DNA of 64,000 nucleotides from Nocardiopsis endophytica (lineage in GTDB: Bacteria; Actinomycetota; Actinomycetes; Streptosporangiales; Streptosporangiaceae): contig NZ_JAQFWQ010000003.1 of the NCBI RefSeq assembly GCF_027706725.1, positions 1-64,000 on the forward strand. Reading direction: 5' to 3'. Under the pieces are notes generated by a model. It was not told the DNA's origin. It did not search any database and was given only the letters and a program-made list of their open reading frames with translations. Numbering within the stretch: position 1 is the first letter of the stretch; each line of letters starts with the position of its first letter. Positions 49,119-58,020 of the stretch are shown here, piece after piece. The translations under genes were made by a program, and so were the position numbers.

Positions 49119-49745
49119 ATGGAGTCCGATCCGGCCGGCAGCGGTGCGGAGCCACGACGGCCCGGGCTGCTGGAGCGTCTGCGCGGCAGCGAACTCGCCC
49201 GGACCGTCCTGTACGACATCGATCATTTCGCCGAAGAGGGGGAACCCGTCGACTGGCCCCTCTCCCTGCCCTCGGGCGCCCCCTTGACGTGGATCGGGTC
49301 GGCCTCCACCGGAAGCGCCTACCTCCTGTGCGGCACGGGCGAACACGACCCCGTCGTCTACTACGAGGGGGACGGCGGCTATGTCCAGGTGCTCGGCCGC
49401 GACCTCACCGAGGCGCTGGAACTCCTCATCGGCGTCCCCGACCTCCTGGACCTGGAGATCCCCCTGCGGAGCCGGGGAGTGGAGGAGGCGGCCGCCCAAC
49501 ACGAGCGCTCTCGGAACCGCTCCGCTCCGAACATCCCGGACGACAGCGCCGACCACCCGCGCGACTGGAACGAGGTCCACGCGCTCCTGGCGGCCGAACT
49601 GGGCGTGCGCGCCCTCCCCGTCCGCGAACTCCTCCAGCGGTTCATCGCGACCTCGGTCGCACCGCCGGACGGGACCACGCTTCTCTGGGAGGACATGTCC
49701 GGGGAGTTCCTGACCGTCGAGCACTGGGCTCCGGAGTGGTGCTGA
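49119..49745 (+). CDS. SUKH/SMI1-KNR4-like protein (tentative)
   Basis: A 208-residue acidic protein. The stretch APLTWIGSASTGSAYLLCGTGEHDPVVYYEGDGGYVQVLGRDLTEALELLIGVPDLLDL follows the pattern of SUKH-fold proteins (Gly-Thr/Ser-Gly, a strand, PV-x-hydrophobic, acidic-Gly, then a Phe/Leu-rich helix), a fold common in immunity proteins of polymorphic toxins. No toxin gene adjoins it. The ATG at 49119 follows GAGGGGAG. The assignment rests on pattern only. Confidence 0.5.
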   Translation: MESDPAGSGAEPRRPGLLERLRGSELARTVLYDIDHFAEEGEPVDWPLSLPSGAPLTWIGSASTGSAYLLCGTGEHDPVVYYEGDGGYVQVLGRDLTEALELLIGVPDLLDLEIPLRSRGVEEAAAQHERSRNRSAPNIPDDSADHPRDWNEVHALLAAELGVRALPVRELLQRFIATSVAPPDGTTLLWEDMSGEFLTVEHWAPEWC

Positions 49746-49966
49746 CGGCCATGGGCCGTTCCCCGCAGGCGAATCCCGGCCCGGAGAGGAGGGCGGGCGC
49801 CGTCATGGGCGCGCAGTGCGGCCCCCGGGTCCGACGCGGGGCGGCGGATCCCCGCCGAGGTGCACCGAAACCGTGACGGGGTCGTGACCCCGCAGGTGGA
49901 ACCCTGGGGACGGCCCCGCACGTCACATAGGGCCGGACTTCGACCCCCGAGCTCCGGAGGAGCGCC

Positions 49967-50626
49967 TTGGACACCCCCACGACCGTGGTCCTGATCCTGC
50001 TCGGTGCACTGGTCGTCCTCGGAGCGGCGATCCTGATCGTCCAGCTCCGCCGCCGCGGCCGCCCCGCAGCGTCCGCCCCGTCCGCTCCGGCCGCCCCGCG
50101 CGACCCGTTCGCCGACGTCGGCGACATCAACGGGGACCCACGCGCCCTCCGCGCCGGGGACATGGTCGAGCTCGGGGCCGAGCGCGCCTGGGTGCGCGGC
50201 ACCCTGCGGCTCTCCGAGGGCGGCGCGCAGTGGGCCGAGCACTTCGTCGACGCACAGGGCACCGACGCCGGGGGCGGGCAGGCCGCCCGCCGCTGGCTGT
50301 CCGTCGAGGAGGACCCCGACCTGCAGATGGCCCTGGGGACCGCCCGCCCCGAACTGGACCTGGTCCCCGGCCCGTCCTCCCAGGAGCTGGACGGGGTGCG
50401 CTACCGGCTCTCCGAGCGCGGCAGCGCCTCCTACCGCTCGGAGGGCACCACCGGGCTGCGCGCCTCCGGCGGCATGGACTACGCCGACTACGAGGCCGAC
50501 GACGGCTCGCTGCTCTCCTTCGAGCGCTTCGACCACGGCGGCTGGGAGGCGGCGACCGGCACGCCCGTGCGGCGCGGCACCCTGACCGTCTATCCCTCCG
50601 GCGGCGTCGAGGGGCCGGGCGTCTGA
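49967..50626 (+). CDS. DUF4178 membrane-anchored protein
   Basis: A 219-residue protein with an N-terminal membrane helix (TTVVLILLGALVVLGAAILIVQL) and a DUF4178 domain (GDMVELGAERAWVRGTLRLSEGGAQWAEHFVD; RWLSVEEDPDLQMAL; GVRYRLSERGSASYRSEGTTG; MDYADYEADDGSLLSFERFDHGGWEAATG). The start is TTG at 49967, fixed by GGAGGAG just upstream. First gene of a five-gene operon ending in a membrane spermidine-synthase-like protein, a known association of this domain. Confidence 0.85.
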   Translation: MDTPTTVVLILLGALVVLGAAILIVQLRRRGRPAASAPSAPAAPRDPFADVGDINGDPRALRAGDMVELGAERAWVRGTLRLSEGGAQWAEHFVDAQGTDAGGGQAARRWLSVEEDPDLQMALGTARPELDLVPGPSSQELDGVRYRLSERGSASYRSEGTTGLRASGGMDYADYEADDGSLLSFERFDHGGWEAATGTPVRRGTLTVYPSGGVEGPGV

Positions 50627-50627
50627 C

Positions 50628-51284
50628 GTGCGCACCGCGTCCGCTCCCGAAGCCCGTTCCGAGTCCGGTACCGGGGCCAGTGCCGGGGCCGACGGCGGCG
50701 GCACCGCCGTCCCGGTCTCCGTGCCCTTCGCCGACACCCGTGCCCGCGACCTGGTCTGGACGCTGGACCGCCCGCCGCTGCCCGCACTCGCCACCCGCAC
50801 CGTCGGCCCGGCCGGTGCCGGGGCCGGGATCGCGGTCGAGCTGCGCGTCCTCGGGGCGTCGCACCAGGTCGTGCTGGCCGACGGCCCCCAGGGGTCGATG
50901 CGGGTCGTCGAGACCGTCGCCTGCCTGCCGGGCACCGACGGGCACCTGCCCGGATCGGCCGCCCCCGACGTCCCCGGCCTGGCCTCCTACGCCTTCACCA
51001 GCGCGGTCGACCGGTTCTCCGGCCCCGAGCTGGACCGGCGCGTCCGCGCCCTGGTCGACCGGCTCCACGGCGACCCCGCCGCGGTCGCCGCCGCCTTCCC
51101 CGGGTCGCCGTCCGCGGTGACCGCACTCGCCGCCGCGTCCCCCGCCCCCGGATGCCTGGAGTGGCGCACCTGGCACGCCTACCCGCAGACCGGCGAGCTG
51201 GTCCGCACCCGCACGCGGACCCGCGTCGCCCCCGTCCAGGGCACCGCCCCCCATCCCTCCGAGGAAAGGAGCCCGGCCCCGTGA
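50628..51284 (+). CDS. DUF2617 family protein
   Basis: A 218-residue cytoplasmic protein, matching DUF2617 by setting and by PVSVPFADTRARDLVWTLDRPPLPALATRTV, ELRVLGASHQVVL, LEWRTWHAYPQTGELVRTRTRTR. The first 30 residues are a low-complexity Ala/Gly/Ser lead, so a later start is possible, though the GTG at 50628 nearly abuts the upstream stop. Function unknown; the C-terminal Trp-rich end is the most family-like part. Overlaps the next start (GTGA). Confidence 0.78.
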   Translation: MRTASAPEARSESGTGASAGADGGGTAVPVSVPFADTRARDLVWTLDRPPLPALATRTVGPAGAGAGIAVELRVLGASHQVVLADGPQGSMRVVETVACLPGTDGHLPGSAAPDVPGLASYAFTSAVDRFSGPELDRRVRALVDRLHGDPAAVAAAFPGSPSAVTALAAASPAPGCLEWRTWHAYPQTGELVRTRTRTRVAPVQGTAPHPSEERSPAP

Positions 51285-51619
51285 ACATCGAAGGGACCAC
51301 GGGCAAGATCCTGCTGCTCATCGGCCTGGCGGGCGCCATCCTCGTCGTGGCGTTCGTCTCGCTCGGCAACGCGTCGAGCCGCCCCGAATGCGGCGACTAC
51401 GACCGCGTCAACGGCGAATACGTGTTCCGCGACGACCGCGGCGACTACGAGAAGGAGAACGGCGAGTACATCTACGTCGGCTGCTCCTCCGGGTCCCGCG
51501 GGTCCAGTGGCCACAACAACAACAGCGGTTCGAGCGGGGGCGGCTTCTTCTCGTCCTGGGGCGGCGGCTCCCGCGACGGCTCCGGATTCCGCGGCGGCGG
51601 CCCCGGCTTCGGCAAGTGA
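51281..51619 (+). CDS. Small Gly/Ser-rich membrane-anchored protein
   Basis: A 112-residue protein: a membrane helix (GKILLLIGLAGAILVVAFVSLG), then a duplicated acidic motif (GDYDRVNGEYVFRDD and GDYEKENGEYIYVGC) with two Cys (PECGD, VGCSS) that could pair, and a Gly/Ser/Asn-rich tail. Likely exposed outside the cell. In related operons a DUF4247 protein stands at this place; the likeness here is weak, so no family is claimed. Confidence 0.68.
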   Translation: MNIEGTTGKILLLIGLAGAILVVAFVSLGNASSRPECGDYDRVNGEYVFRDDRGDYEKENGEYIYVGCSSGSRGSSGHNNNSGSSGGGFFSSWGGGSRDGSGFRGGGPGFGK

Positions 51620-51799
51620 GGCCGGAGGCGGCGCCCGGCCGCCCGCGACCGCACCCCCGTGGCCGGGCCCCTGTGACGGCCCCTGGGAGCGGCCCCCTGA
51701 CCTGTACCGTCCCCGACCCCCCGCAGCCCCGGTGCGGCGGCGCTCCGCACCCGCGGCGCCCATGACGGAACGCGACAGACAAGGAACCCCCGAAACACC

Positions 51800-52222
51800 A
51801 TGTTCATCCTCTACGAAGCCCTGGCCGTATTCGCCTACGGGGCCCTCGGCCTCATCCTGATGCTGGCCGGCTACCTCATCGTCGACCTGCTCACCCCCGG
51901 CAAGCTGCACGTCCTCATCTGGCAGGACCGCAACCCCAACGCCACCCTCGTCCTTGCCGCCAACACCCTCGGCGTCGCCATGGTCGTGGCCATGGCCATC
52001 TACGCCTCCGACAGCGACGGCATCGCCGAGGGCCTGCTGCTCACCGCCGTGTACGGGGTGATCGGCCTGGTGCTGATGGCCGTGTCGTTCGCCGCGATCG
52101 ACCTGCTGACCCCCGGCCGCCTGGGCGACGCCGTGAACCACGCCGAGCTGGTCCCCGCCGCCTGGGTCAACGCCACCGCCCACGTGTCCGTCGCCCTGGT
52201 GGTGGCGGCGGCGATCTCCTGA
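51800..52222 (+). CDS. DUF350 membrane protein
   Basis: A 140-residue YjfL-type protein with four membrane helices in two similar halves, each ending in a VDLLTPGKL or IDLLTPGRL motif (about 30-38 and 98-106), and LVLAANTLGVAMVVAMAIYAS between. DUF350 proteins recur with polyamine-type enzymes and PspA-like proteins. The ATG at 51800 lies 180 bases after the preceding gene. Stop and next start overlap as TGATG. Confidence 0.87.
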   Translation: MFILYEALAVFAYGALGLILMLAGYLIVDLLTPGKLHVLIWQDRNPNATLVLAANTLGVAMVVAMAIYASDSDGIAEGLLLTAVYGVIGLVLMAVSFAAIDLLTPGRLGDAVNHAELVPAAWVNATAHVSVALVVAAAIS

Positions 52223-53925
52223 TGGGCGGTTCCGAAGGGGCCGTGGACACGGAGCGGTCGGCCGGGTCCGCGGAGGCGGGGGAGGCGCCCGACGCGGGCG
52301 CCTCCCCCGCCCGTCTTCCCGTCGGCCCCCGCGCGGCCCGGTTCCTGGTGCTGCTGGGCGTCTTCGTCTGCGCCGCCTGCGGCCTGGTGTACGAGCTGGC
52401 GCTGGTGGCGCTGGGCAGCTACCTGCTCGGCGACACCGTCACCCAGGCCTCGATCGTGCTCAGCGTCATGGTCTTCGCGATGGGCGTGGGCTCGCTGGCC
52501 TCGAAGGGGCTCACCGGCCGCCCCGCGTTCTGGTTCGTGGTGATCGAGGGCGCCCTGTCGGTGGTCGGCGGGCTGTCGGTGCTCGCGCTGTACGCCGCCT
52601 ACGCCTACCTGTCGCTGTACCAGCCCGCGCTGGTGCTGTGCGCCTTCGCGGTGGGGGCGCTCATCGGCGCCGAGATCCCGCTGCTGATGAAGCTCATCCA
52701 GCGGATCAGGCGCCAGGACGCCGCCGACGCGGTCGCCGACCTGTTCGCCGCGGACTACGTGGGCGGGCTCGTCGGCGGACTGGCCTTCCCGTTCCTGCTG
52801 CTGCCGGTGCTGGGGCTGGTCGAGGGCACGCTGGCGGTCGGAGCCCTGAACGCCCTGGTCGGCATGTGGGTGGTGCTGTGGATCTTCCGGTCCGAGCTGG
52901 CCCCGCGCGCCCGGGCCGGGGCGGCCGCCGGGATGGCGGTGGTGGTGGCGGTGCTCGCCGTCGCCTACCTGCAGGCCGGCCGGTTCGAGGTGACCGCGCG
53001 ACAGGCGCTCTACCGGGACCCGATCGTGCACGCCGAGCGCTCGGACTACCAGGAGATCGTGGTCACCCGGGACGGGCGGGACACCCGGCTCTTCCTCAAC
53101 GGGGACCTGCAGTTCAGCTCGCTGGACGAGTACCGGTACCACGAGTCGCTGGTGCACCCGGCGCTGGCGGGGCCGCACGGCGACGTGCTGGTGCTCGGCG
53201 GCGGCGACGGGCTGGCGGCGCGGGAGGTGCTGCGCTACCCGGATGTGGAGCACCTGACCCTGGTCGACCTGGACCCGGCCGTCACCCGGCTGGCGCGGAC
53301 GGACCCGGTGGTGTCGGAGCTGAACGAGGACGCCCTGGACGACCCGCGGGCCGAGGTCGTCAACGCCGACGCGTTCAAGTGGCTGCGCGAGGACGGGCGC
53401 CGGTTCGACTCCGTGATCGTGGACATGCCCGACGCGGACGACGTGGGGACCGCGAAGCTGTACTCGGTGGAGTTCTACGGGCTGGTGCGGGAGCGGCTGC
53501 GCGAGGGCGGCCTGATGACGGTGCAGGCGGGGTCGCCGTACTTCGCCAACGACGCGTACTGGAGCGTGGGCGAGTCCCTGAAGGAGGCGGGGTGGAGCAC
53601 CGTCCCGTACAACGTGGACGTGCCGAGCTTCGGAAACTGGGGGTTCTACCTGGCCGCGCCGGGGCGGAACGGGGACCCGGAGCTGACGGTGCCGGAGGAC
53701 GCGCCGGAACTGCGCTTCCTCGACGACCGCATCCTTGAGGCCGCGAAGGTGTTCCCCAAGGACCGCGCCCGCGGGGCCGCCGGGGACGGCGGAGGCGGCG
53801 GAAGCAGCGGGAACGGCGGCGAGGAGGGAGACGGGTCCGGAGGTAAGGACGTCCGGGCGTCGACACTCCTCGACCCGGCCGTCATCGCCTACCAGCAGGA
53901 GAAGGAGGCCTGGGAAGGCTACTGA
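52222..53925 (+). CDS. Membrane spermidine-synthase-like aminopropyltransferase
   Basis: A 567-residue protein with a seven-helix membrane domain (about 33-255, beginning LVLLGVFVCAACGLVYELALVALGSYLLGDTVTQASIV) fused to a SpeE-like Rossmann domain (about 275-500): LFLNGDLQFSSLDEYRYHESLVHPAL, VLVLGGGDGLAAREVLRYPDVEHLTLVDLDP, and DSVIVDMPDADD in place of the usual DxTDP-type loop. The tail is Gly-rich. It should use decarboxylated SAM on an amine, but the acceptor is unknown. Its end overlaps the convergent regulator by seven bases. Confidence 0.87.
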   Translation: MGGSEGAVDTERSAGSAEAGEAPDAGASPARLPVGPRAARFLVLLGVFVCAACGLVYELALVALGSYLLGDTVTQASIVLSVMVFAMGVGSLASKGLTGRPAFWFVVIEGALSVVGGLSVLALYAAYAYLSLYQPALVLCAFAVGALIGAEIPLLMKLIQRIRRQDAADAVADLFAADYVGGLVGGLAFPFLLLPVLGLVEGTLAVGALNALVGMWVVLWIFRSELAPRARAGAAAGMAVVVAVLAVAYLQAGRFEVTARQALYRDPIVHAERSDYQEIVVTRDGRDTRLFLNGDLQFSSLDEYRYHESLVHPALAGPHGDVLVLGGGDGLAAREVLRYPDVEHLTLVDLDPAVTRLARTDPVVSELNEDALDDPRAEVVNADAFKWLREDGRRFDSVIVDMPDADDVGTAKLYSVEFYGLVRERLREGGLMTVQAGSPYFANDAYWSVGESLKEAGWSTVPYNVDVPSFGNWGFYLAAPGRNGDPELTVPEDAPELRFLDDRILEAAKVFPKDRARGAAGDGGGGGSSGNGGEEGDGSGGKDVRASTLLDPAVIAYQQEKEAWEGY

Positions 53926-56900
53926 TCCCGGTGGTCGCGGGGGTTCGGCGACTCCTCCACCTGATTGAAGCCCTCATCGGCCTCCACGTCGGGGCCGCCC
54001 TCCGGGACGCTCTCGATCCGCGGCGCGGGCACACGCCCGCCCAGGCGCTTCAGGGCGTCTCGTGCCTCGTCGGCCTCGGGAACACCCATCTCCATGAAGA
54101 TCGCCGTGGCCGCGGAGAGCCGGTCGCGCGCGGTCTCGGCCTCCCTGGAGTCCTTGGGCTGCTGGAGCGTTCCGAGACCGAGCAGCGCCTTGCCCTCCGC
54201 GTATCGCTCCTTGCGCTCCCGAGCGATCCGCAGGGCCTTCTCGTACGCCTCCTGCGCCTCGCCTACCCGGCCCGCCCTGCCGTAGGTGAGGCCCAGCCCG
54301 TAGAGAATCTCAGAGTCAGCACTCCCCAACGAGACCTTCTTACTCAGCTCGAGGGCCTGGAGGTGGGCCTCCACCGCCCGCTCGGCCTCCCCCCGCCCGC
54401 TGAGTGCGGCGGCCATGCCGTTCAGTGCGAAGACCTCACTGGAGTGGTCTCCGCACTCCTGGGCCGCGATGACCCCCTGCTCGAGGTAGTGCACGGCCTG
54501 GTCGTAATCCTCGAGCCCGGTGTAGGAGTCCCCGATCACCCGGAACGCCACGGCGCGCATGTCCGGGAAGACGAAATCCGCCGGACCGTCGAGCACGGTC
54601 CTGCCCAGCGCGATCGCCTCCTCGTGCTCACCGATCATCTGCTTCATGACGCCGAGGTTGAGGAGCTGCAGGTACTCCAAGGCGCGGTTGTCGGTCCTGC
54701 GAGCGTGCTCCAGTACCGAGGTCAGCGTCGCCGCGGCGTCCCGGAAACGGCCGAGCCGCTCATAGACCGAACCGATGTTGGCCTCGACGCGCATCAGCCC
54801 GAAATCGTCGCCCAGCTTGGTGAGCAGCTCCTTGGCCTCTTGGAGCAGGTCGAGGGCCAAGGCGTACCGCCCCGCCAGCCCCTGGGCGATACCGAGCCCG
54901 ATCAGGGTGACGGCGCTTCCCCGCTCGCTTCCCTGCTGACGGCTGGCCGCCAGCGCCTTCTCATGGGTGGACACCAGCAGCTCCGTGCGACCGTGCACGG
55001 CGTAGAAGCGCCAGACCGCGTCGGCGATCTGCCAGGTGTGCTCCCCCGCCTGCCGGTCGGCGAAGTAGTCCACCACCGACACCAGGTTGTCCTGGTGCGT
55101 CTCGAACCAGGCGACGGCCTCCTCCCGGCTGCCGATGCCGCTCTCGTACCGGGAGCGCCGGACCACCACCAGGTCGTACTCGTGGGCCCGGGGACCCAGG
55201 TAGCCGGCGGCCTCGTTGGCCCGCTGCAGGTAGTGCTCCGCGAGCCGCCACCGGGCGCCGTCGGCCTCCTTGCCCTCCAGCTCCGCAGCGGCCTTCTGCC
55301 GCGCGTAATCGCCGATGAGGTCATGGAAGCGGTAGACGTCCACGCTCGGCTCGTCCAGCAGGCAGACACTGACCAGCTCCTGGAGGAGGTCGTCGGCGTC
55401 GGGGGGGTCCGCGTCGAGCAGGTCCGCGGCGCCCATCAGGTCGATGCTGCCGCCGATCATGGTCCCGAGCAGGCAGAAGATACGCCGCTGCTCATCGGTG
55501 AGGCTCCGGTAGGACAGCTCGAAGACCGCCTCGACGCTCTGCCCCTCGACGCGCAGTTCGAGGAAGCGCCGACGCTCCTCCCCCAACCGCTGGCGCACGT
55601 GCGCGAACGTCCAGCGCCTCCGGTGCAGCATGCGCCCGGCGATGATGCGCAGGGCCAGAGGAAGCCCTCCGCACAACTGCACGACCTCCGCGGCGTCCTC
55701 GGGTTCGGCGGTGACGCGGTCCTTGCCCAGGACCATCTCCAGAAGCCGGAGGGAGTCGTCGCTGCCGAGCATGTCGAGGGACAGGTGCCCCACCCCGCTC
55801 AGCCCGGGCAGGTCGTGGCGCGAGGTGATGAGGGTGAACGACCCGGCCGCCGCGAGCAGAGGGTGGACCTGGGCGTACCCGGCGGCGTTGTCGAGGACGA
55901 CGAGGACCCGGCGTCCGGCGAGGCGGGCCCTCCACATGGCGGACCGCTCTTCGACGGTGTCCGGAATGGCCTCGGGCGCCACGCCCACGGCCCGCAGCAG
56001 GGTCCCGAGGGCGGCCTCGGGAGAGGCGGGCGCCTGCTCGGGGCTGAAACCGTTGAGGTCGATGAAGAAGGCGCCGTCCGGGTAGCGGTGCTCCAACAGG
56101 TGCGCCGCGTGCACGACGAGAGAGGTCTTACCGACCCCGCCCGGGCCGGTGACCACGTACACCGGGGCGGCGTCCTCACCGCGCTCGGCCGCCTCCAGCA
56201 GTTCGCGAACGTCCTCTTGGCGGCCGGTGAAGTCGGGCAGGTCCCGCGGCAGGTCGTTGCGAGTGGCCGCGGTCGGCCACGGGGCCTGTGGGGACTCCGC
56301 GGCAGCGGGCTCGGGGGCCGCGTCGGCGGCCGGCGCGTCGCGCCCCTCGGTGTCGGTGAGGATTCGCTCCTGCAGGCCGACGAGCTCCGGGCTGGGGTCC
56401 ACGCCCAGCTCCTCCGCCAGGTAGCGCCGGTTCTCCTGGTAGGCACTGAGTGCCGCGGCCCGCTGGCCGCTCCGGTTGAGTGCGGCGATGAGCAGGTACT
56501 GCAGGCGCTCGCGCAGCGGGTCCTCGCGCACCAGCGGGGTCAGCCGGGTGACCACGTCGTCGTAGCGGCCGAGGGCGAAGGCCCCGTCGGCCCAGGCGGT
56601 GACCGTCGCCCACTGCTCTTCGACGAGGGGCTGGCCCAGCGCGTACCAGAGGCGGTCGCTCCCGGTACCGGAGAACGGTCGCCCCTTCCAGCATTCGAGG
56701 GCGCGCTCCCACAGGGCCACGGCCTCCTCGGTGCTGCCCGCCGCGTGACCGCGCGCGGCGAGGTCCCGGAAGCGGTGGAGATCCACTTTCTGCCGATCGA
56801 TATCGGCGAGATATCCACCCGGAGTAGTCACGATCACCCCGGGAAAGGCACGCCGGAGGTGGGATACCTGTACCTGGATCACGGAGCGTGCCGTCCGGGG

Positions 56901-57065
56901 CGGATCGTCATCCCAGAGATACTCGATCAACCGGTCGATGGGGACCTCTTTACCGGCGTCGACCAGGAGGGCACCCAGCACACAGCGCTGCCTCGGCCCG
57001 CCGACGGGCACAGGCTCACCATCGTCCCGCCACGCCGAAATGGGTCCGAGCACGCCAAAATCCAC
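53919..57065 (-). CDS. SARP/AfsR-type regulator with NB-ARC ATPase and TPR repeats
   Basis: A 1048-residue regulator: OmpR-type DNA-binding domain (1-90, DFGVLGPISAWRDDG; RSVIQVQVSHLRRAFPG), BTAD (95-240), NB-ARC ATPase with P-loop GPGGVGKT (307-314), RVLVVLDNA and CGGLPLALRIIAG, a winged-helix segment, then about eight TPRs (640-1000). Such proteins activate secondary-metabolite genes. The GTG at 57065 is preferred over 57074 because TACAGT (57073-57078) lies seven bases before it and the protein then begins like other SARPs. The start overlaps a dyad CAAATGGC-N11-GCCATTTG. Confidence 0.9.
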   Translation of the reverse strand: MDFGVLGPISAWRDDGEPVPVGGPRQRCVLGALLVDAGKEVPIDRLIEYLWDDDPPRTARSVIQVQVSHLRRAFPGVIVTTPGGYLADIDRQKVDLHRFRDLAARGHAAGSTEEAVALWERALECWKGRPFSGTGSDRLWYALGQPLVEEQWATVTAWADGAFALGRYDDVVTRLTPLVREDPLRERLQYLLIAALNRSGQRAAALSAYQENRRYLAEELGVDPSPELVGLQERILTDTEGRDAPAADAAPEPAAAESPQAPWPTAATRNDLPRDLPDFTGRQEDVRELLEAAERGEDAAPVYVVTGPGGVGKTSLVVHAAHLLEHRYPDGAFFIDLNGFSPEQAPASPEAALGTLLRAVGVAPEAIPDTVEERSAMWRARLAGRRVLVVLDNAAGYAQVHPLLAAAGSFTLITSRHDLPGLSGVGHLSLDMLGSDDSLRLLEMVLGKDRVTAEPEDAAEVVQLCGGLPLALRIIAGRMLHRRRWTFAHVRQRLGEERRRFLELRVEGQSVEAVFELSYRSLTDEQRRIFCLLGTMIGGSIDLMGAADLLDADPPDADDLLQELVSVCLLDEPSVDVYRFHDLIGDYARQKAAAELEGKEADGARWRLAEHYLQRANEAAGYLGPRAHEYDLVVVRRSRYESGIGSREEAVAWFETHQDNLVSVVDYFADRQAGEHTWQIADAVWRFYAVHGRTELLVSTHEKALAASRQQGSERGSAVTLIGLGIAQGLAGRYALALDLLQEAKELLTKLGDDFGLMRVEANIGSVYERLGRFRDAAATLTSVLEHARRTDNRALEYLQLLNLGVMKQMIGEHEEAIALGRTVLDGPADFVFPDMRAVAFRVIGDSYTGLEDYDQAVHYLEQGVIAAQECGDHSSEVFALNGMAAALSGRGEAERAVEAHLQALELSKKVSLGSADSEILYGLGLTYGRAGRVGEAQEAYEKALRIARERKERYAEGKALLGLGTLQQPKDSREAETARDRLSAATAIFMEMGVPEADEARDALKRLGGRVPAPRIESVPEGGPDVEADEGFNQVEESPNPRDHRDQ

Positions 57066-57091
57066 AAATGGCACTGTACCAAGGCCATTTG
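57065..57091. promoter_or_regulatory. Dyad over the SARP-regulator promoter and start
   Basis: CAAATGGC (57065-57072) and GCCATTTG (57084-57091) are perfect inverted 8-mers flanking the -10 TACAGT. A second dyad, ATCCTCG-GAG-CGAGGAT, lies at 57105-57121. Both are candidate operators. Confidence 0.6.
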
Positions 57092-57179
57092 CGGATCCGG
57101 CGCGATCCTCGGAGCGAGGATTTACGGGCCCGGCCGGAAAGACTCCACCGGTCCCCTGATCGAGCTGCTGAGAGGGCGG

Positions 57180-57365
57180 TCAGCCGTCCGACTTCGCCGG
57201 CGGCTCCTCCGTGTCCTCCGGAGCGTCGCCCCCATCGGCTTCGCGCTCCCTCTCCTGTCCGCCGCCCGGGATGGGCTCCTCATAGGGCTTCGTCTTCGCG
57301 ACGACATCCCCGAGCCCGGCCGTGATGGCGTCGAACTCCTCCTGCAGCGTCGTGCACCCCGTCAT
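57180..57365 (-). CDS. Small acidic protein upstream of SARP regulator
   Basis: A 61-residue protein beginning MTGCTTLQEEFDAITAGLGD; the second half is Glu/Asp/Gly/Pro-rich and disordered. GGGAAG stands six bases before the ATG. No family recognised. With the next small gene it forms a unit read toward the large regulator 115 bases downstream. Possible roles (peptide precursor, regulator partner) cannot be decided. Confidence 0.5.
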   Translation of the reverse strand: MTGCTTLQEEFDAITAGLGDVVAKTKPYEEPIPGGGQEREREADGGDAPEDTEEPPAKSDG

Positions 57366-57421
57366 GTCACACTTCCCTTTCCGCGAGGCCGCAGGTGCGC
57401 GCCCCGCTCCTGGAGGTGCGC

Positions 57422-57640
57422 CTACGGCAACTCGATGTCGACGCCGGGCAGGTCGTCCTCGTCCTCCCAGGGCTCCATCTCCTCCTGGCGGGAGTCGCCA
57501 CCGTCGTCATCACTCGCAGGCCGCATCTTGGCGACCGGCGGTTCAACGGCGACGAAAGGAGCGTCGAGGCCTTCGACGATCTGGAAGAACACCTCGTCGA
57601 CCCGGCTCGGCTCGGTCAGCAGCATCGAATCCCATCCCAT
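57422..57640 (-). CDS. Small acidic protein, first of the pair
   Basis: A 72-residue protein; the first 35 residues (MLLTEPSRVDEVFFQIVEGL, then DAPFVAVEPPVA) look folded or helical, the rest is highly acidic and ends in DDLPGVDIELP. Starts at 57640 or, five codons on, at 57625 are both possible. A TAGCGT -10 lies at 57762-57767 (minus strand), giving a leader of about 115 bases. The fairly GC-poor codons compared with the neighbours suggest transfer. No family recognised. The gap 57641-58006 holds only promoters. Confidence 0.5.
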   Translation of the reverse strand: MGWDSMLLTEPSRVDEVFFQIVEGLDAPFVAVEPPVAKMRPASDDDGGDSRQEEMEPWEDEDDLPGVDIELP

Positions 57641-58020
57641 CTCATCAGTGAACGGGCACCCCCCGGATGCGGCCGAACCACCGCACCGAGCACCGTGGGC
57701 GTGCCGGACCGGACCCCGCAGGCCGTCCTCCTGCGGTTCCCGGTCTGGCCGAACGCGTCACACGCTAGAGACGCCGTCTTCTACAGCGCTTTCAGCCCGC
57801 TTACAGAGTCGGTTCCAGCCCGCCGGAACCCTTCCGCCTGCGGGTCCCGCGCCGCCGGGTCCACGGCGGGCCCGAGCCCACCGGGCCCGTCCGGGGAGGG
57901 CGAGCAGGGACGGGGAGGGGTCATTTCTTCCCGGCGGGCCCGTGTTCACACACCTGTCACCTGTCCTCTTTCGGCCCATGGTCCCCCGTCTGTCACCGTT
58001 CCGCTCTAAACTGCCTTCTC

